Shown here piece after piece: positions 43,657-52,739 of a stretch of DNA of 64,000 bases. The stretch is from an uncultured bacterium (lineage in GTDB: Bacteria; Verrucomicrobiota; Verrucomicrobiia; CAIQCK01). The notes beneath the pieces were generated by a model. The model saw only the letters and a list, made by a program, of their open reading frames with translations, did not search any database and had not been told where the DNA came from. A program made the position numbers and the translations under genes. The first letter of the stretch is position 1, and the number at the start of each line of letters is the position of its first letter. The DNA lies in NCBI GenBank assembly GCA_903870275.1, contig CAIQCK010000121.1, positions 62,001-126,000 on the forward strand, written 5' to 3'.

Positions 43657-45084
43657 ATGATTTACAAGCAACTGACAACAAAAGCCGTCACCGTAGCGGT
43701 GGCCGCGCTGATCGGCGCGGGCGCTTCGCTAACGCAAGCCAACGACGACGCGATTCTGGACCTGCTGGTCAAGAAAGGCGTTGTCAGCCAGCGCGAGGCC
43801 AACGACCTCCGGGAGCAGGCCGACGCGCAGATGGCGCAAGCGGTGCAGGACAACAGCAAGATCAAGGTGGCCTCGTGGCTGCAATCGCTGACGTTCTACG
43901 GCGACTTCCGGCTGCGCGACGAGTTCAACGATCAGTTCAACAACGCGTGGGGACCGGGTGTTGATCCATCGGCGGCCAGATCCAAAGCCGACGAGCAGCG
44001 GTTCCGCTACCGTTTGCGCGTGGGCGCGATGATGGATTTCGCCGACTGGGTGACGCTCAACTTCCGCGTGGCCACGGGTCAGGCGCAGGGAGCGACGGGC
44101 GAGACCAATCCGAACAGCGCCAACCAGACCATGACCGATTCCGGTTCGCGCAAGTCCATCGGAGTAGACCTGGCGTATGCCACGCTGCATCCGCCGATGC
44201 TCAACGACGGTCCCTTCGGCCTCAAGATCATGGGCGGCAAGATGCTCTGGCCGACGTATGATCCGTTCTTTGTGTCCGACATGGGGCACGATCCAGACGT
44301 GAACCCCGAAGGCGCGGGCGAACAATTGGAATACAAGTTTGGAGAAAAGGATAAGTTCCGCCTGTTCTTCAACGCCGGCCAGTATGTGCTGAACGAGAAC
44401 AAGGCCCAGGAGGACAAGGACGCCTACATGTTCGACCAGCAATTGGGTTTGGAGTCCAAGATCAACGACCACCTCAAACTCACCACGGTCGTGGGCTATT
44501 ACACCACCAAGAACCTGAACCAGGTCTCAGGCACGGCTGGCACGTCTCCCAATCTGGGCAACTCGCTCCATGCCAATGGGACTTACCTCGACGACTTCCA
44601 GGTGGCGTATGCAAGCGGCGAGTTGGCTTGGAATATCAACGACAAGAACTTCCTGGGCACGCCCAACGTCGTGAAACTCGGCGGCAAGGTAATGAAGAAC
44701 TACTCCACCTTCGCCAAGAACCTGACCGGCGTGAGCAATGCCACCGATGCCGGCGATCCCGATCAGACCTTCGGCTGGACCGGCCAGGTTTCCTACGGCG
44801 ACAACAAGAAGAAGGGCCAGTGGCGCGTGGCGCTCCAATACAAGTATCAGCAGGCGGACTCGACGTATGACGCCTGGACGGATGACGACTGGAGCAACGG
44901 CGGCACGGACCGCAAGGGCTTTGCCTTCGAGGCCACCTACAACATCTTCGACTGGTGGCAAGTGCGCGCCGCCGTGTTCGATGCCACCAAGATCAGCAAC
45001 TGGACCGGCAACGCCCACGACCAGACGGGTTACACGGGCTACTACTCGACCCGCACGCAGTTGGACACGATGATCAAGTTCTAA
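43657..45084 (+). CDS. Putative outer-membrane porin (Porin_5-like), probably for phosphate
   Basis: 475 aa from ATG at 43657, AAGGA 8 nt upstream. Signal peptide (VAVAALIGAGASLTQA), then a short helical segment (ILDLLVKKGVVSQREANDLREQA) that recurs in this porin family, then alternating aromatic beta strands ending in the outer-membrane C-terminal Phe (RTQLDTMIKF). Asp/Asn-rich loops. Its place between phoBR and pstS and the upstream Pho box suggest induction under phosphate limitation, serving like PhoE/OprP; the selectivity itself is inferred. Confidence 0.85.
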   Translation: MIYKQLTTKAVTVAVAALIGAGASLTQANDDAILDLLVKKGVVSQREANDLREQADAQMAQAVQDNSKIKVASWLQSLTFYGDFRLRDEFNDQFNNAWGPGVDPSAARSKADEQRFRYRLRVGAMMDFADWVTLNFRVATGQAQGATGETNPNSANQTMTDSGSRKSIGVDLAYATLHPPMLNDGPFGLKIMGGKMLWPTYDPFFVSDMGHDPDVNPEGAGEQLEYKFGEKDKFRLFFNAGQYVLNENKAQEDKDAYMFDQQLGLESKINDHLKLTTVVGYYTTKNLNQVSGTAGTSPNLGNSLHANGTYLDDFQVAYASGELAWNINDKNFLGTPNVVKLGGKVMKNYSTFAKNLTGVSNATDAGDPDQTFGWTGQVSYGDNKKKGQWRVALQYKYQQADSTYDAWTDDDWSNGGTDRKGFAFEATYNIFDWWQVRAAVFDATKISNWTGNAHDQTGYTGYYSTRTQLDTMIKF

Positions 45085-45178
45085 AGGGAAACATCACTCG
45101 CTCCCCTGGCCGGCTGTGGGGGTGCGCGAAAACGCACCCCCGCAGATCGGCGGAAAAAGTGACCGAACCGAAACCGCA

Positions 45179-45207
45179 TCGCAACGAAATCGTAACAAAT
45201 GTCAGTT
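45179..45207 (+). promoter_or_regulatory. Pho box upstream of pstS
   Basis: TCGCAAC (45179), TCGTAAC (45190) and GTCAGTT (45201) follow the 11-bp register; the last copy is weak. They end 21 bp before the pstS ATG. AAGGAG (45213-45218) is the SD. Confidence 0.6.
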
Positions 45208-45228
45208 AGTCATAAGGAGACACGCAGA

Positions 45229-46074
45229 ATGAACGCACGCTTTGCAGCAAAACTCGCCGTCGCCGCCTCGCTCGCCGTCGCGGCGTCCGGCTTCGCGGCC
45301 AACGTCACCGTCAAAGGCTCCGACACCATGGTCATTCTCGGCCAGAAGTGGGCGGAGGTGTATATGAAGGGCCATCCCGACACCACCGTGCAGGTCACCG
45401 GCGGCGGCTCCGGCACGGGCATTGCAGCGCTGCTCAACGGCGGCACGGACGTTTGCGACGCGTCGCGCCCCATGAAATCCGCCGAGATCGCGGACTTCCT
45501 GAAGAAATACAAGGTGCGTCCGCACGAATATAAAATGTGCTTCGACGGCCTGTCGGTTTACGTGAACAAGGGCAATCCCATCACGCAGTTGAGCTTCAGC
45601 CAACTGGAAGGCATCTTCACCGGCAAGATCACCAACTGGAAGCAGGTCGGCGGCGCCGACGCGCCGGTCTCGCTCTACGGCCGCGAGAATTCCTCCGGCA
45701 CCTACGAGTTCTTCAAAGAGCACGTTCTTGCGAAGAAGGACTTCGCGGCGTCCACCAAGACCATGCCGGGCACGGCGGCTGTGATCCAGGGCGTGGCCCA
45801 GGATGCCAACGCCATCGGTTACGGCGGCATTGCTTACGGCGAGGGCGTCAAGGCCCTCAAGGTGAGCAAGGTGGACGGCGGCGAGGCTGTCGAGCCGTGT
45901 GAGGAAACCGTGCTGTCGGGCCGGTATCCGATTTCCCGTTTTCTGTATTGCTACGTCAATTCGAGCAAGGACAGCGGAGCGATCGCCGCCTACATCAACT
46001 GGTGCATGAGCGATGAAGGCCAGGCGGTCGTGAAAGACGTGGGTTATTTCCCGCTGCCGAAGAACATGCGATGA
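45229..46074 (+). CDS. pstS: Periplasmic phosphate-binding protein
   Basis: 281 aa from ATG at 45229. Signal peptide (LAVAASLAVAASGFA), then NVTVKGSDTMVILGQKWAE, the phosphate-site loop GGGSGTGIAALLNGGTDVCDASRPM and GRENSSGTYEFFKEHVL, all typical of PstS-like substrate-binding proteins. Delivers phosphate to PstCA. First gene of pstSCAB-phoU; a strong hairpin separates it from pstC. Confidence 0.94.
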   Translation: MNARFAAKLAVAASLAVAASGFAANVTVKGSDTMVILGQKWAEVYMKGHPDTTVQVTGGGSGTGIAALLNGGTDVCDASRPMKSAEIADFLKKYKVRPHEYKMCFDGLSVYVNKGNPITQLSFSQLEGIFTGKITNWKQVGGADAPVSLYGRENSSGTYEFFKEHVLAKKDFAASTKTMPGTAAVIQGVAQDANAIGYGGIAYGEGVKALKVSKVDGGEAVEPCEETVLSGRYPISRFLYCYVNSSKDSGAIAAYINWCMSDEGQAVVKDVGYFPLPKNMR

Positions 46075-46130
46075 GCAAAACCTGACGCGGCTTCGTCCCG
46101 GCGGCGGCGTTCGCCTCGGGGCGGACCTGC

Positions 46131-46188
46131 AAGATCGAAGAGGGGCTTTGGCTCGCGTGGCGGCGGAAACCAAAGCCCCTCTGATCTT
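46131..46188 (+). promoter_or_regulatory. Strong hairpin in the pstS-pstC gap
   Basis: The arms 46131-46151 (AAGATCGAAGAGGGGCTTTGG) and 46170-46188 pair over about 19 bp with one bulge and an 18-nt loop. No T-run follows, so it is better read as a processing or stabilising hairpin that raises the level of pstS mRNA over the downstream genes than as a full terminator. Confidence 0.6.
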
Positions 46189-46224
46189 TGAGTGGCAGGC
46201 GACCACGGTCGCGCAGGAGAACAT

Positions 46225-47445
46225 TTGAGCATTAGCACAACCATGCAAGCGCCCATGAACAACGGCTGCGGCACGCCGCAGGCCGGCGCTTTGTCCGGGC
46301 GCGCCACGCTCGCGGAGGCCATCCTCCGGCGCAAACATCGCTGGGGCGAATGGCTCGTGGAGCGCGGCATTTTCATGGTGTCGCTGTCGGCGATCCTGAT
46401 GATCTTCCTGATTTTCATCTTCGTCGGCCGCGAAGCGTTGCCGGTGGCGCTGGGCCGGACCAACAACGCGCGCATCCAGAAACCCATCGTCGCTGCCGAA
46501 ATCCCCAGGCTTTCGCCGGAGAAACTCGCCGCCTACCTCGGCATGACCGTCGCCGACCTGAAGACCTACGATGCCGACACGCTTCGCCAGCTCGTCGAAC
46601 TCAAGGGCCAGGAGTTGCAGGACATCGGCAATCCCGACGCCCGCATCAACACCACCAGTTGGAACATGATGACCGAGCCTTACCGCTGGCACGGCTACGA
46701 CAAACCTGAATTCATCTGGCAGCCGGTGAGCGAGATTCCGAAGTTCAACATCATCCCGCTCATCATCGGCAGTTTGAAGGCGACGCTGGTGGCGCTGCTG
46801 CTCTCCGTGCCGCTCGGCGTCGGCGCGGCCATTTACGTCTCGCAGCTTGCGCGGCCGTCAGTCCGCGAAACCGTCAAACCGGCCATCGAACTGCTGTCGG
46901 GCATTCCGTCGGTGGTGCTGGGTTTCTTCGCGCTCATCGTGCTGGCCACCATGTTGCAGACGGTGTTCGGCTATGAATCGCGCCTCAACGCCTTCGTGGC
47001 CGGTGTCGCGCTCGGCCTCACCGTGATCCCGATCATTTTCACGATTTCCGAGGACGCGCTCAGCAGCGTGCCGAAGGCCTTCACGCACGCCGCGCTCGCG
47101 CTTGGCGCGTCGCCGTGGAAGGCGGCGTGGCAGGTGGTGCTGCCAGCGGCGGTGCCGGGCGTCTTCGCCGCCTGCGTGCTCGGGTTTGGCCGCGCCATCG
47201 GCGAGACGATGGTGGTGCTAATGGCCTCGGGCAACGCCTCGATCGTGTCGGGTTCGATCTTCGATTCCTGCCGGACGCTGACGGCTTCGATCGCGGCGGA
47301 ACTGGCCGAGGTCGTGTTCGGCGGCGACCACTATCGCATCCTGTTCCTGCTCGGCGCGCTGCTGTTCGCGGCGACCTTTTTGACGAACCTCCTCGGCGAC
47401 GTGGTGGTGCACCGCTTGAAACTGAAACTGGAAGGGAGCCGCTGA
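46225..47445 (+). CDS. pstC: Phosphate ABC transporter permease PstC
   Basis: 406 aa. I favour TTG at 46225 because AGGAG (46215-46219) is 5 nt upstream; ATG at 46243 is the alternative. First span at MVSLSAILMIFLIFIFVG, then an about 120-aa insert between span 1 and the core, longer than in E. coli PstC, then the BPD_transp_1 core with the EAA-type loop ALALGASPWKAAWQVVLPAAVPGVF and GFGRAIGETM. Forms the membrane channel with PstA. Confidence 0.93.
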   Translation: MSISTTMQAPMNNGCGTPQAGALSGRATLAEAILRRKHRWGEWLVERGIFMVSLSAILMIFLIFIFVGREALPVALGRTNNARIQKPIVAAEIPRLSPEKLAAYLGMTVADLKTYDADTLRQLVELKGQELQDIGNPDARINTTSWNMMTEPYRWHGYDKPEFIWQPVSEIPKFNIIPLIIGSLKATLVALLLSVPLGVGAAIYVSQLARPSVRETVKPAIELLSGIPSVVLGFFALIVLATMLQTVFGYESRLNAFVAGVALGLTVIPIIFTISEDALSSVPKAFTHAALALGASPWKAAWQVVLPAAVPGVFAACVLGFGRAIGETMVVLMASGNASIVSGSIFDSCRTLTASIAAELAEVVFGGDHYRILFLLGALLFAATFLTNLLGDVVVHRLKLKLEGSR

Positions 47446-47450
47446 ACGTC

Positions 47451-48380
47451 ATGCCATTCCGGCGCAAAAGAACTGACTGGCAGTCGCTGGTGTCCACTGC
47501 CGCGACGGGCGTGATGACGTTTTCCGTCGTCGCGATGGTGGGCGTCATCCTCGGCAACATCGTTTGGAACGGCGCGGCGCAGATGTCGCTGCACTTCATT
47601 TTCGGCGGCACGAAGGAAGGCATGTTCGACGCCGCGCACGCCGGCGTGTTTCCGATGATCTTTGGCACGGTGGCGCTGGTGGTGCTGATGACCCTCGGCG
47701 TCCTGCCGGTCGGCGTCATCACGGCGATCTACCTCAGCGAATACGCGCGCTCGACCAGCGCCGTCACGCGCGTGATCCGCGGCGCCATCAACAATCTTGC
47801 CGGCGTGCCGTCCATCGTGTTCGGTTTGTTCGGCCTCGGTTTTTTTGTCCAGTTCGTCGGCGGCGGCATCGACAAGGTGTTTTACGGCGGCCAGTTGAAC
47901 TATGGCAAACCGGCGCTCGTCTGGGCGGCGGCCACCATGGCCGTGCTGACCCTGCCGGTGGTGATCGTCGCCACCGAGGAGGCGTTGCGCGCGGTGCCGA
48001 AGGGGTTGCGCGAAGGCAGCATGGCGCTCGGCGCGACGAAGCTGGAGACGATCTGGCGGATCGTCCTGCCGCAGGCCCTGCCCGGCGTCATCACCGGCGC
48101 GATCCTCGCCGTCGGCCGCGGCGCGGGCGAGGTGGCGCCGATCATGTTCACCGGCGCGGCGTATTTCCTCGCGCACCTGCCGTCGCACCTGTCGGACCAG
48201 TTCATGAATCTCGGCTATCACGTCTTCGTGCTTTCCACGCAATCGCCGGACATCGAGCGCACCAAGCCGATCCTGTTCGGAACGGTGCTGGTGTTGCTGA
48301 TGCTGACGTTCCTGTTGAATTTGGCGGGCGTCATCGTCCGCGCCAGGATTCGCGCTCGCGCGCGCCAAGCCAATGGATAA
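47451..48380 (+). CDS. pstA: Phosphate ABC transporter permease PstA
   Basis: 309 aa from ATG at 47451. Six spans, the loop GSMALGATKLETIWRIVLPQALPGVITG and GRGAGEVAPIMFTGAAYF typical of PstA; VGVITAIYLSEYA is also diagnostic. Starts 5 bp after pstC and overlaps pstB by 8 bp, so translation is coupled. Confidence 0.94.
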   Translation: MPFRRKRTDWQSLVSTAATGVMTFSVVAMVGVILGNIVWNGAAQMSLHFIFGGTKEGMFDAAHAGVFPMIFGTVALVVLMTLGVLPVGVITAIYLSEYARSTSAVTRVIRGAINNLAGVPSIVFGLFGLGFFVQFVGGGIDKVFYGGQLNYGKPALVWAAATMAVLTLPVVIVATEEALRAVPKGLREGSMALGATKLETIWRIVLPQALPGVITGAILAVGRGAGEVAPIMFTGAAYFLAHLPSHLSDQFMNLGYHVFVLSTQSPDIERTKPILFGTVLVLLMLTFLLNLAGVIVRARIRARARQANG

Positions 48381-49143
48381 TTCCAAAGACAAACCCATTG
48401 TCCAGATCAACCGCCTGAACTTCTGGTATGGTGACAAGCAGGCGTTGTTCGACATCAACGTCGGCATCGCGCCGAACTGCGCGACGGCGTTTATCGGCCC
48501 GAGCGGCTGCGGCAAGAGCACCTTGTTGCGCTGCCTCAACCGCATGAACGACCTCAACGACGAGCAGCGGATCGAGGGCACGATCACCATGCATGGCATG
48601 GACATCCGCGCGCCGGAGGTGGATGTGATCGAGCTGCGCAAGCGCGTCGGCATGGTGTTCCAGAAATCGAATCCGTTCCCGAAATCCATCTTCGAGAACA
48701 TCGCCTACGGCCTGCGCCTCCAAGGGTCACAGAAAAAAAACCACCTGGCCGAGCGGGTCGAGTCCAGCCTGCGGCGCGCGGCGTTGTGGGAGGAGGTCAA
48801 GGACCGCCTCGACGAATCCGCCCTGTCGCTGTCCGGCGGCCAGCAGCAGCGGCTGTGCATCGCACGCACCATCGCCGTCGAGCCCGACGTGGTGCTGATG
48901 GACGAGCCGTGCAGCGCGCTCGACCCGACAGCGACGGCGAAGATCGAGGAGCTGATCCAGGACCTGAAGCGCTACTACACGATCATCATCGTCACGCACA
49001 ACATGCAGCAAGCGACGCGATGCAGCGACTTCACGGCTTTCTTTTACCTGGGAAAACTGATCGAGTTTGACACGACCACCAAAATCTTTACTAATCCTGC
49101 AAACAAGCAGACGGAAGACTACATTACCGGGAGATTCGGCTGA
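48373..49143 (+). CDS. pstB: Phosphate ABC transporter ATPase
   Basis: 256 aa. Walker A GPSGCGKSTLLRCLNRMND, Q-loop VGMVFQKSNPFPKSI, ABC signature LSLSGGQQQRLCIAR, Walker B VVLMDEPCSALDP, and the PstB-typical TRCSDFTAFFYLGKLIEF and C-terminal TEDYITGRFG. Powers PstCA-dependent phosphate import and takes part in PhoR signalling. Confidence 0.97.
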   Translation: MDNSKDKPIVQINRLNFWYGDKQALFDINVGIAPNCATAFIGPSGCGKSTLLRCLNRMNDLNDEQRIEGTITMHGMDIRAPEVDVIELRKRVGMVFQKSNPFPKSIFENIAYGLRLQGSQKKNHLAERVESSLRRAALWEEVKDRLDESALSLSGGQQQRLCIARTIAVEPDVVLMDEPCSALDPTATAKIEELIQDLKRYYTIIIVTHNMQQATRCSDFTAFFYLGKLIEFDTTTKIFTNPANKQTEDYITGRFG

Positions 49144-49145
49144 TC

Positions 49146-49814
49146 ATGGAACTGCATTTCGACCAGGAACTCGCGCAGCTCAAAGACAAGCTGTTGCTCA
49201 TGTCGTCGCTCACGGAACAGAACGTGGCGTTGGCGATCCGGGCATTGGTGGAGCGCAACAATGCCGCCGCCGTCAAGGTCGAGCGGGACGACGATCTTCT
49301 GGACAAGCTGGAGATCGAGATTGACAGCCTCGGCATCCGGTTGCTGGCGTTGCGCCAGCCCAAGGCGAGCGATCTGCGGCTGATCACCACGGCCATGAAG
49401 ATTTCCACGGACTTGGAGCGGATGGGCGACCGTGCGGTCACCATTGCCCGGCGCGCCATCGAGCTGAACACGGAGCCGGAATTGAAACCGCTGGTGGACA
49501 TCCCGCGCATGGCGGAGATTTGCCAGGGCATGATTCGGGACACGCTGGACGCGTTTGTTTACCAGAAAACCGATCTCGCGCGCCAGATGCCCCAACGCGA
49601 CAAGGAAATAGATCAATTGAACCGCAAAGTTCAAGGCGATCTGACGGAAGCCATGTTGGGCAATTCAGGAACCATCGTCCGCGCGCTCAAGCTCATGCGC
49701 GTGGCGCAGAGTCTGGAGCGCATCGGCGACCACGTCACCAACATTGCCGAAGAGATCGTTTACCTGTTCGAAGCCCGCGATATCCGCCACCACCAGGAGA
49801 CGGTGGTGGCCTGA
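49146..49814 (+). CDS. phoU: Phosphate signalling protein PhoU
   Basis: 222 aa, two PhoU helical repeats. HFDQELAQLKDKLLLMSSLTEQNV, the metal-binding segment RLITTAMKISTDLERMGDRAV (E/DxxxD) and its second copy LMRVAQSLERIGDHVTNIAEEIVYLFEARD are diagnostic. Two bases after pstB. PhoU links Pst status to PhoR and keeps the regulon off in phosphate excess. Confidence 0.96.
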   Translation: MELHFDQELAQLKDKLLLMSSLTEQNVALAIRALVERNNAAAVKVERDDDLLDKLEIEIDSLGIRLLALRQPKASDLRLITTAMKISTDLERMGDRAVTIARRAIELNTEPELKPLVDIPRMAEICQGMIRDTLDAFVYQKTDLARQMPQRDKEIDQLNRKVQGDLTEAMLGNSGTIVRALKLMRVAQSLERIGDHVTNIAEEIVYLFEARDIRHHQETVVA

Positions 49815-49876
49815 TACCGTCCGGGGGCGCAGCGAATTAGGACTTCTTAAATTTCCCCTGGCGACGGCCGTTTGTT

Positions 49877-51880
49877 TCAAGCGGCGAACGGCAACTGCAA
49901 TTGTCCCCGGTCAAGGTGGAACGCGGAGGCCGGCTCGGCGAAGATGGCCGGCTCCTGTGCGCGTAGCGCCGCCGGCGCGTCACCGTCGCGAAACAACGTG
50001 ATGGCGATGTCCCGGTTGTCGCGGATGCACTGCTTGATGGCGTCGGGATGCTTTTCGCAGTTCAACAGCGTTTTCCAGGAGTAGATGTGCTTGGGCTTGT
50101 GGAAATCGCTGTTGGCGATGTAGGGGAGGCGTTGCAGGCCGACGGGATTGAAAATGTCATCGCGGTTGGCGATTTCCCACGCGTCAAGCAGCCCGGCGAA
50201 CTCGTCCTGATGTTCCCAAAGATAGAGCGTGTCGCGGTCCCATCGGCCCTTCATGACGTGCGGATGCGCTGCGACGGCCAGACCGTGCTGTTGTTGGATG
50301 GTGCGGACAAGCAGTTTGAGGTGGGCTTCCGGGCGGATCGGCGTGTGCAGGTCCACGGCCAGCAGATGGGCGGAGGAATGCTTGGAAATCCCGTCTTTAT
50401 TGAACTCCAGGCCGGCCATGAGCACCATGCCGTATTTCGCCCAGGCGCGTTGCTTCTCGCGCGCGATGGTGTCGAAATATTCCTCGATCCGGTTCCAATG
50501 CATCGTCAGTCCGCTCAGGTTGGCGACGCGGCCGATGAGACTGCTTTGTTCGGCGACGTGGTCCGTGATGCACAGGCAGTCGAACCGGCGCTGGCCGTAG
50601 AAGTCCACGAGTTCGCGGACGGTCAGCTTGCCGTCGGAGAAGGTGGTGTGCGTATGGAAATCGCAGAGCAGCGGTTTGCGGGGTTCGAGGATGGCGGGGA
50701 ACGAGACGGCTGCGGACGGGCGGGTGGAGGTTTCGCGCGAGGCGGAACCCGGCTGCGGATTCGGGCCGGCCCCGCCCATTTTTTCCAGAATGACACGGGC
50801 GATGCGCAGCGCCGCATCCGGCTGGCTGTGCCGCGTGACCGCCGATTTCCAGAAGTGCCAGAGCTTGGCATCGTCGTCAAAGGCGTTGCGGACCAGCGCG
50901 ATCACGTCGTCATCGCTTGTGGCGATCGCGCCGACGCCGAGAGCGGCGATCAGCGCGGCGTTTCCCGCCTCCTGTCCTGGAATGATTCGGTTGATGATCA
51001 GCGGACAGCGGGCGGCAAGAGCCTCCTGAACCATGGCGCCACCGGCTTTGGTGATGACCAGATGGCTGGTGGCGAGCAGCTCCGGCATGCGATCGGTCCA
51101 GCCGAAGACGCGTGCGCGTTTGCCGGCGTGCGCGCTGCGCCTGGCAAGGTTGCGTTCCAATTTGGGGTGCGGGCCGCAAACGATGGTCAGTTCGATCTCC
51201 GGCATCGCTAGGAGCTTCTCAATCACCTGGCTGGAGGCGCCGTTGCCATGCTGGACCACGTAGAGGATGCGCTTCGGCTCGCCGTGGGTGATGACCGGCG
51301 TTGCTTGCGTCTGGGCCAGTTCGTAAAACCACGGGGAAACAGGGAAGCCGCACGCGAAAACCTTTGCCGGTGGAACGCCGGCGTCGTGCAGCACCTTGGC
51401 GGAGAGGTCGTTCGGGACAAAGTAATAATCGGACGGCGAGGCGTGCCAGATGGAATTGACGCTGATCGAGTCCGTCACGACCGTGATCTTATGGAACCGC
51501 CGTTCCCGGTAGCTTTCGTAGATTTGGTCAATGATGTAGTTGTAGGCCGGGTAGGTTGAGATCACCGCGTCCGGCTCGGTGGTGACCAGAATCCGGAACA
51601 ACTCCTGTCGCAGTTTGTGAAGCCGGCGCAGAAGCCGGGCCATGATGGAGGTCTGGTCCATGGCGCGGTAGGCGCACCCCCAGAGGCGCGGTGTGTGGTT
51701 CACGATGGCCAGGAAGATGCGTTTGACCAGTTCGCAGCGCGCGCCATAGCAGAGCTTGATGAGGTCCAGCACTTCCACTTGCGTGTCTTGGACCGAGTCG
51801 AGAAAGGCATCGCGCAGGCTGAACGCGGCCGCGTTGTGGCCGTTGCCGAAGCCCGCCGTCAGAATCAGAATCTTGCGCAT
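49877..51880 (-). CDS. MGDG-synthase-like glycosyltransferase fused to PHP phosphoesterase domain
   Basis: 667 aa from ATG at 51880, chosen because the family begins MRKILILTAGFGNGHNAAA. Residues 1-about 385 are a monogalactosyldiacylglycerol-synthase/MurG-type GT28 enzyme: GFGNGHN, VVTDSISVNSIWH, ITKAGGAMVQEALAARCPLI and IPGQEAGNA (sugar-nucleotide site). After a Pro/Ser linker, a PHP domain starts near residue 405 with FHTHTTFSDGKLTV, CITDHVAEQS, AHPHVM and ANSDFHK, i.e. the metal-binding His/Asp set. It lies convergent to phoU. Glycolipids replacing phospholipids under phosphate starvation are known in bacteria; linking this protein to that is inference from context. Confidence 0.88.
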   Translation of the reverse strand: MRKILILTAGFGNGHNAAAFSLRDAFLDSVQDTQVEVLDLIKLCYGARCELVKRIFLAIVNHTPRLWGCAYRAMDQTSIMARLLRRLHKLRQELFRILVTTEPDAVISTYPAYNYIIDQIYESYRERRFHKITVVTDSISVNSIWHASPSDYYFVPNDLSAKVLHDAGVPPAKVFACGFPVSPWFYELAQTQATPVITHGEPKRILYVVQHGNGASSQVIEKLLAMPEIELTIVCGPHPKLERNLARRSAHAGKRARVFGWTDRMPELLATSHLVITKAGGAMVQEALAARCPLIINRIIPGQEAGNAALIAALGVGAIATSDDDVIALVRNAFDDDAKLWHFWKSAVTRHSQPDAALRIARVILEKMGGAGPNPQPGSASRETSTRPSAAVSFPAILEPRKPLLCDFHTHTTFSDGKLTVRELVDFYGQRRFDCLCITDHVAEQSSLIGRVANLSGLTMHWNRIEEYFDTIAREKQRAWAKYGMVLMAGLEFNKDGISKHSSAHLLAVDLHTPIRPEAHLKLLVRTIQQQHGLAVAAHPHVMKGRWDRDTLYLWEHQDEFAGLLDAWEIANRDDIFNPVGLQRLPYIANSDFHKPKHIYSWKTLLNCEKHPDAIKQCIRDNRDIAITLFRDGDAPAALRAQEPAIFAEPASAFHLDRGQLQLPFAA

Positions 51881-52074
51881 AAGTCCAAGCACTCCTTCCA
51901 ACCCGATTACCGAAGTGACCATAGCGCCGGCATCCTTGCCGGCTTGACTCGGTTTCTGGATTCAAACACTACGCCCCGAACCTAAGTGGTATATGTGACG
52001 CCGTGGGTGCGATCAGGTCACGATTCGCGAACATCTTCCGAAGATCGTCGCCAGCGGGAGGGGGTGGGGGAGTT

Positions 52075-52092
52075 TTGTCACCGAATGTTCAC
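52075..52092 (+). promoter_or_regulatory. Pho-box-like pair upstream of small ACT-like gene
   Basis: TTGTCAC (52075) and TGTTCAC (52086) are 11 bp apart, 77 bp before the ATG at 52169; the second copy is degenerate. It is also about 195 bp upstream of the glycosyltransferase-PHP gene on the other strand. Confidence 0.45.
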
Positions 52093-52168
52093 AGGGCCGC
52101 CACGGGATTGTCTTTTGAGTCTGCGAGCGTCACGCAGGCTTTTTACTGGCAACGCGAAGGAGACAGTT

Positions 52169-52402
52169 ATGTTCAACGTCCAGAGGACCGTTCAGATCGC
52201 CGCCCGGTGCAGGACCGCGCCGGGCGTTGTGGATGCCTTGTTCGATGCGCTCGCCGTTCCCTCCGCCAGGTTGCTGGCATTCAGCGCTTCGGACTGCGAG
52301 GGCGAAATCTCGGCCCTGTTGGTCGCCGAAGGCCCCCGCGAAACCCAGGCCATTTTGGAAACCGCCGGTTTCGAGTGCCACGCGGAACCCATCGGCCAGT
52401 GA
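52169..52402 (+). CDS. Small ACT-like protein
   Basis: 77 aa from ATG at 52169, preceded by AAGGAG with 6-nt spacing, a near-ideal ribosome-binding site. The sequence VQIAARCRTAPGVVDALFDAL, ARLLAFSASDCEGEISALLV and AQAILETAGFECH-like order follows the beta-alpha-beta-beta-alpha-beta pattern of ACT domains, which bind small effectors such as amino acids. Too short for anything else. A nearly identical 3' end of this gene recurs in the ghost copy at 58390. It may be in the Pho regulon, given the upstream site. Confidence 0.65.
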   Translation: MFNVQRTVQIAARCRTAPGVVDALFDALAVPSARLLAFSASDCEGEISALLVAEGPRETQAILETAGFECHAEPIGQ

Positions 52403-52558
52403 CTCGCCGTCCGCCGGAAAAACTCGGAATCCTGCGTAACAAGCCCCTGCGTTTTTAGTGAAATGCGCGCCCGTCATATGAGGATCGGGAGATATGACTG
52501 GAAAAACATCTGGCAAGAAGTGGTTCAGACTAATCCGTTTTCTCTCACTCGCTATGGC

Positions 52559-52603
52559 TAAGGGTTTTCCCTTATAGACAACCTGACATGCTTCTGATAC
52601 TTG
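52559..52603 (+). promoter_or_regulatory. Promoter A with operator TAAGGGTTTTCCCTTA
   Basis: A perfect 6-bp inverted repeat TAAGGG-TTTT-CCCTTA (52559-52574) abuts a -35-like TAGACA (52575-52580); a -10-like TACTTG or GATACT follows at 17 or 15 bp. It is the third member of a set with promoters at 53653 and 58529, which share the AAGG...CC half-sites and the TAGACR -35. It should drive the kinase stub and response regulator. Confidence 0.5.
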
Positions 52604-52739
52604 GAAGCGGTGTTCGTCGCAGCGAAGACAGAGTGCGATGATTCTCCGGTACGTGGGAATCAAAGTTCGCTGTCGAGACAGATCGCGAGTCGCGTATTTT
52701 AGAACACGCGTCTTTCCTCTGGCAAGGAGACATGAACTC

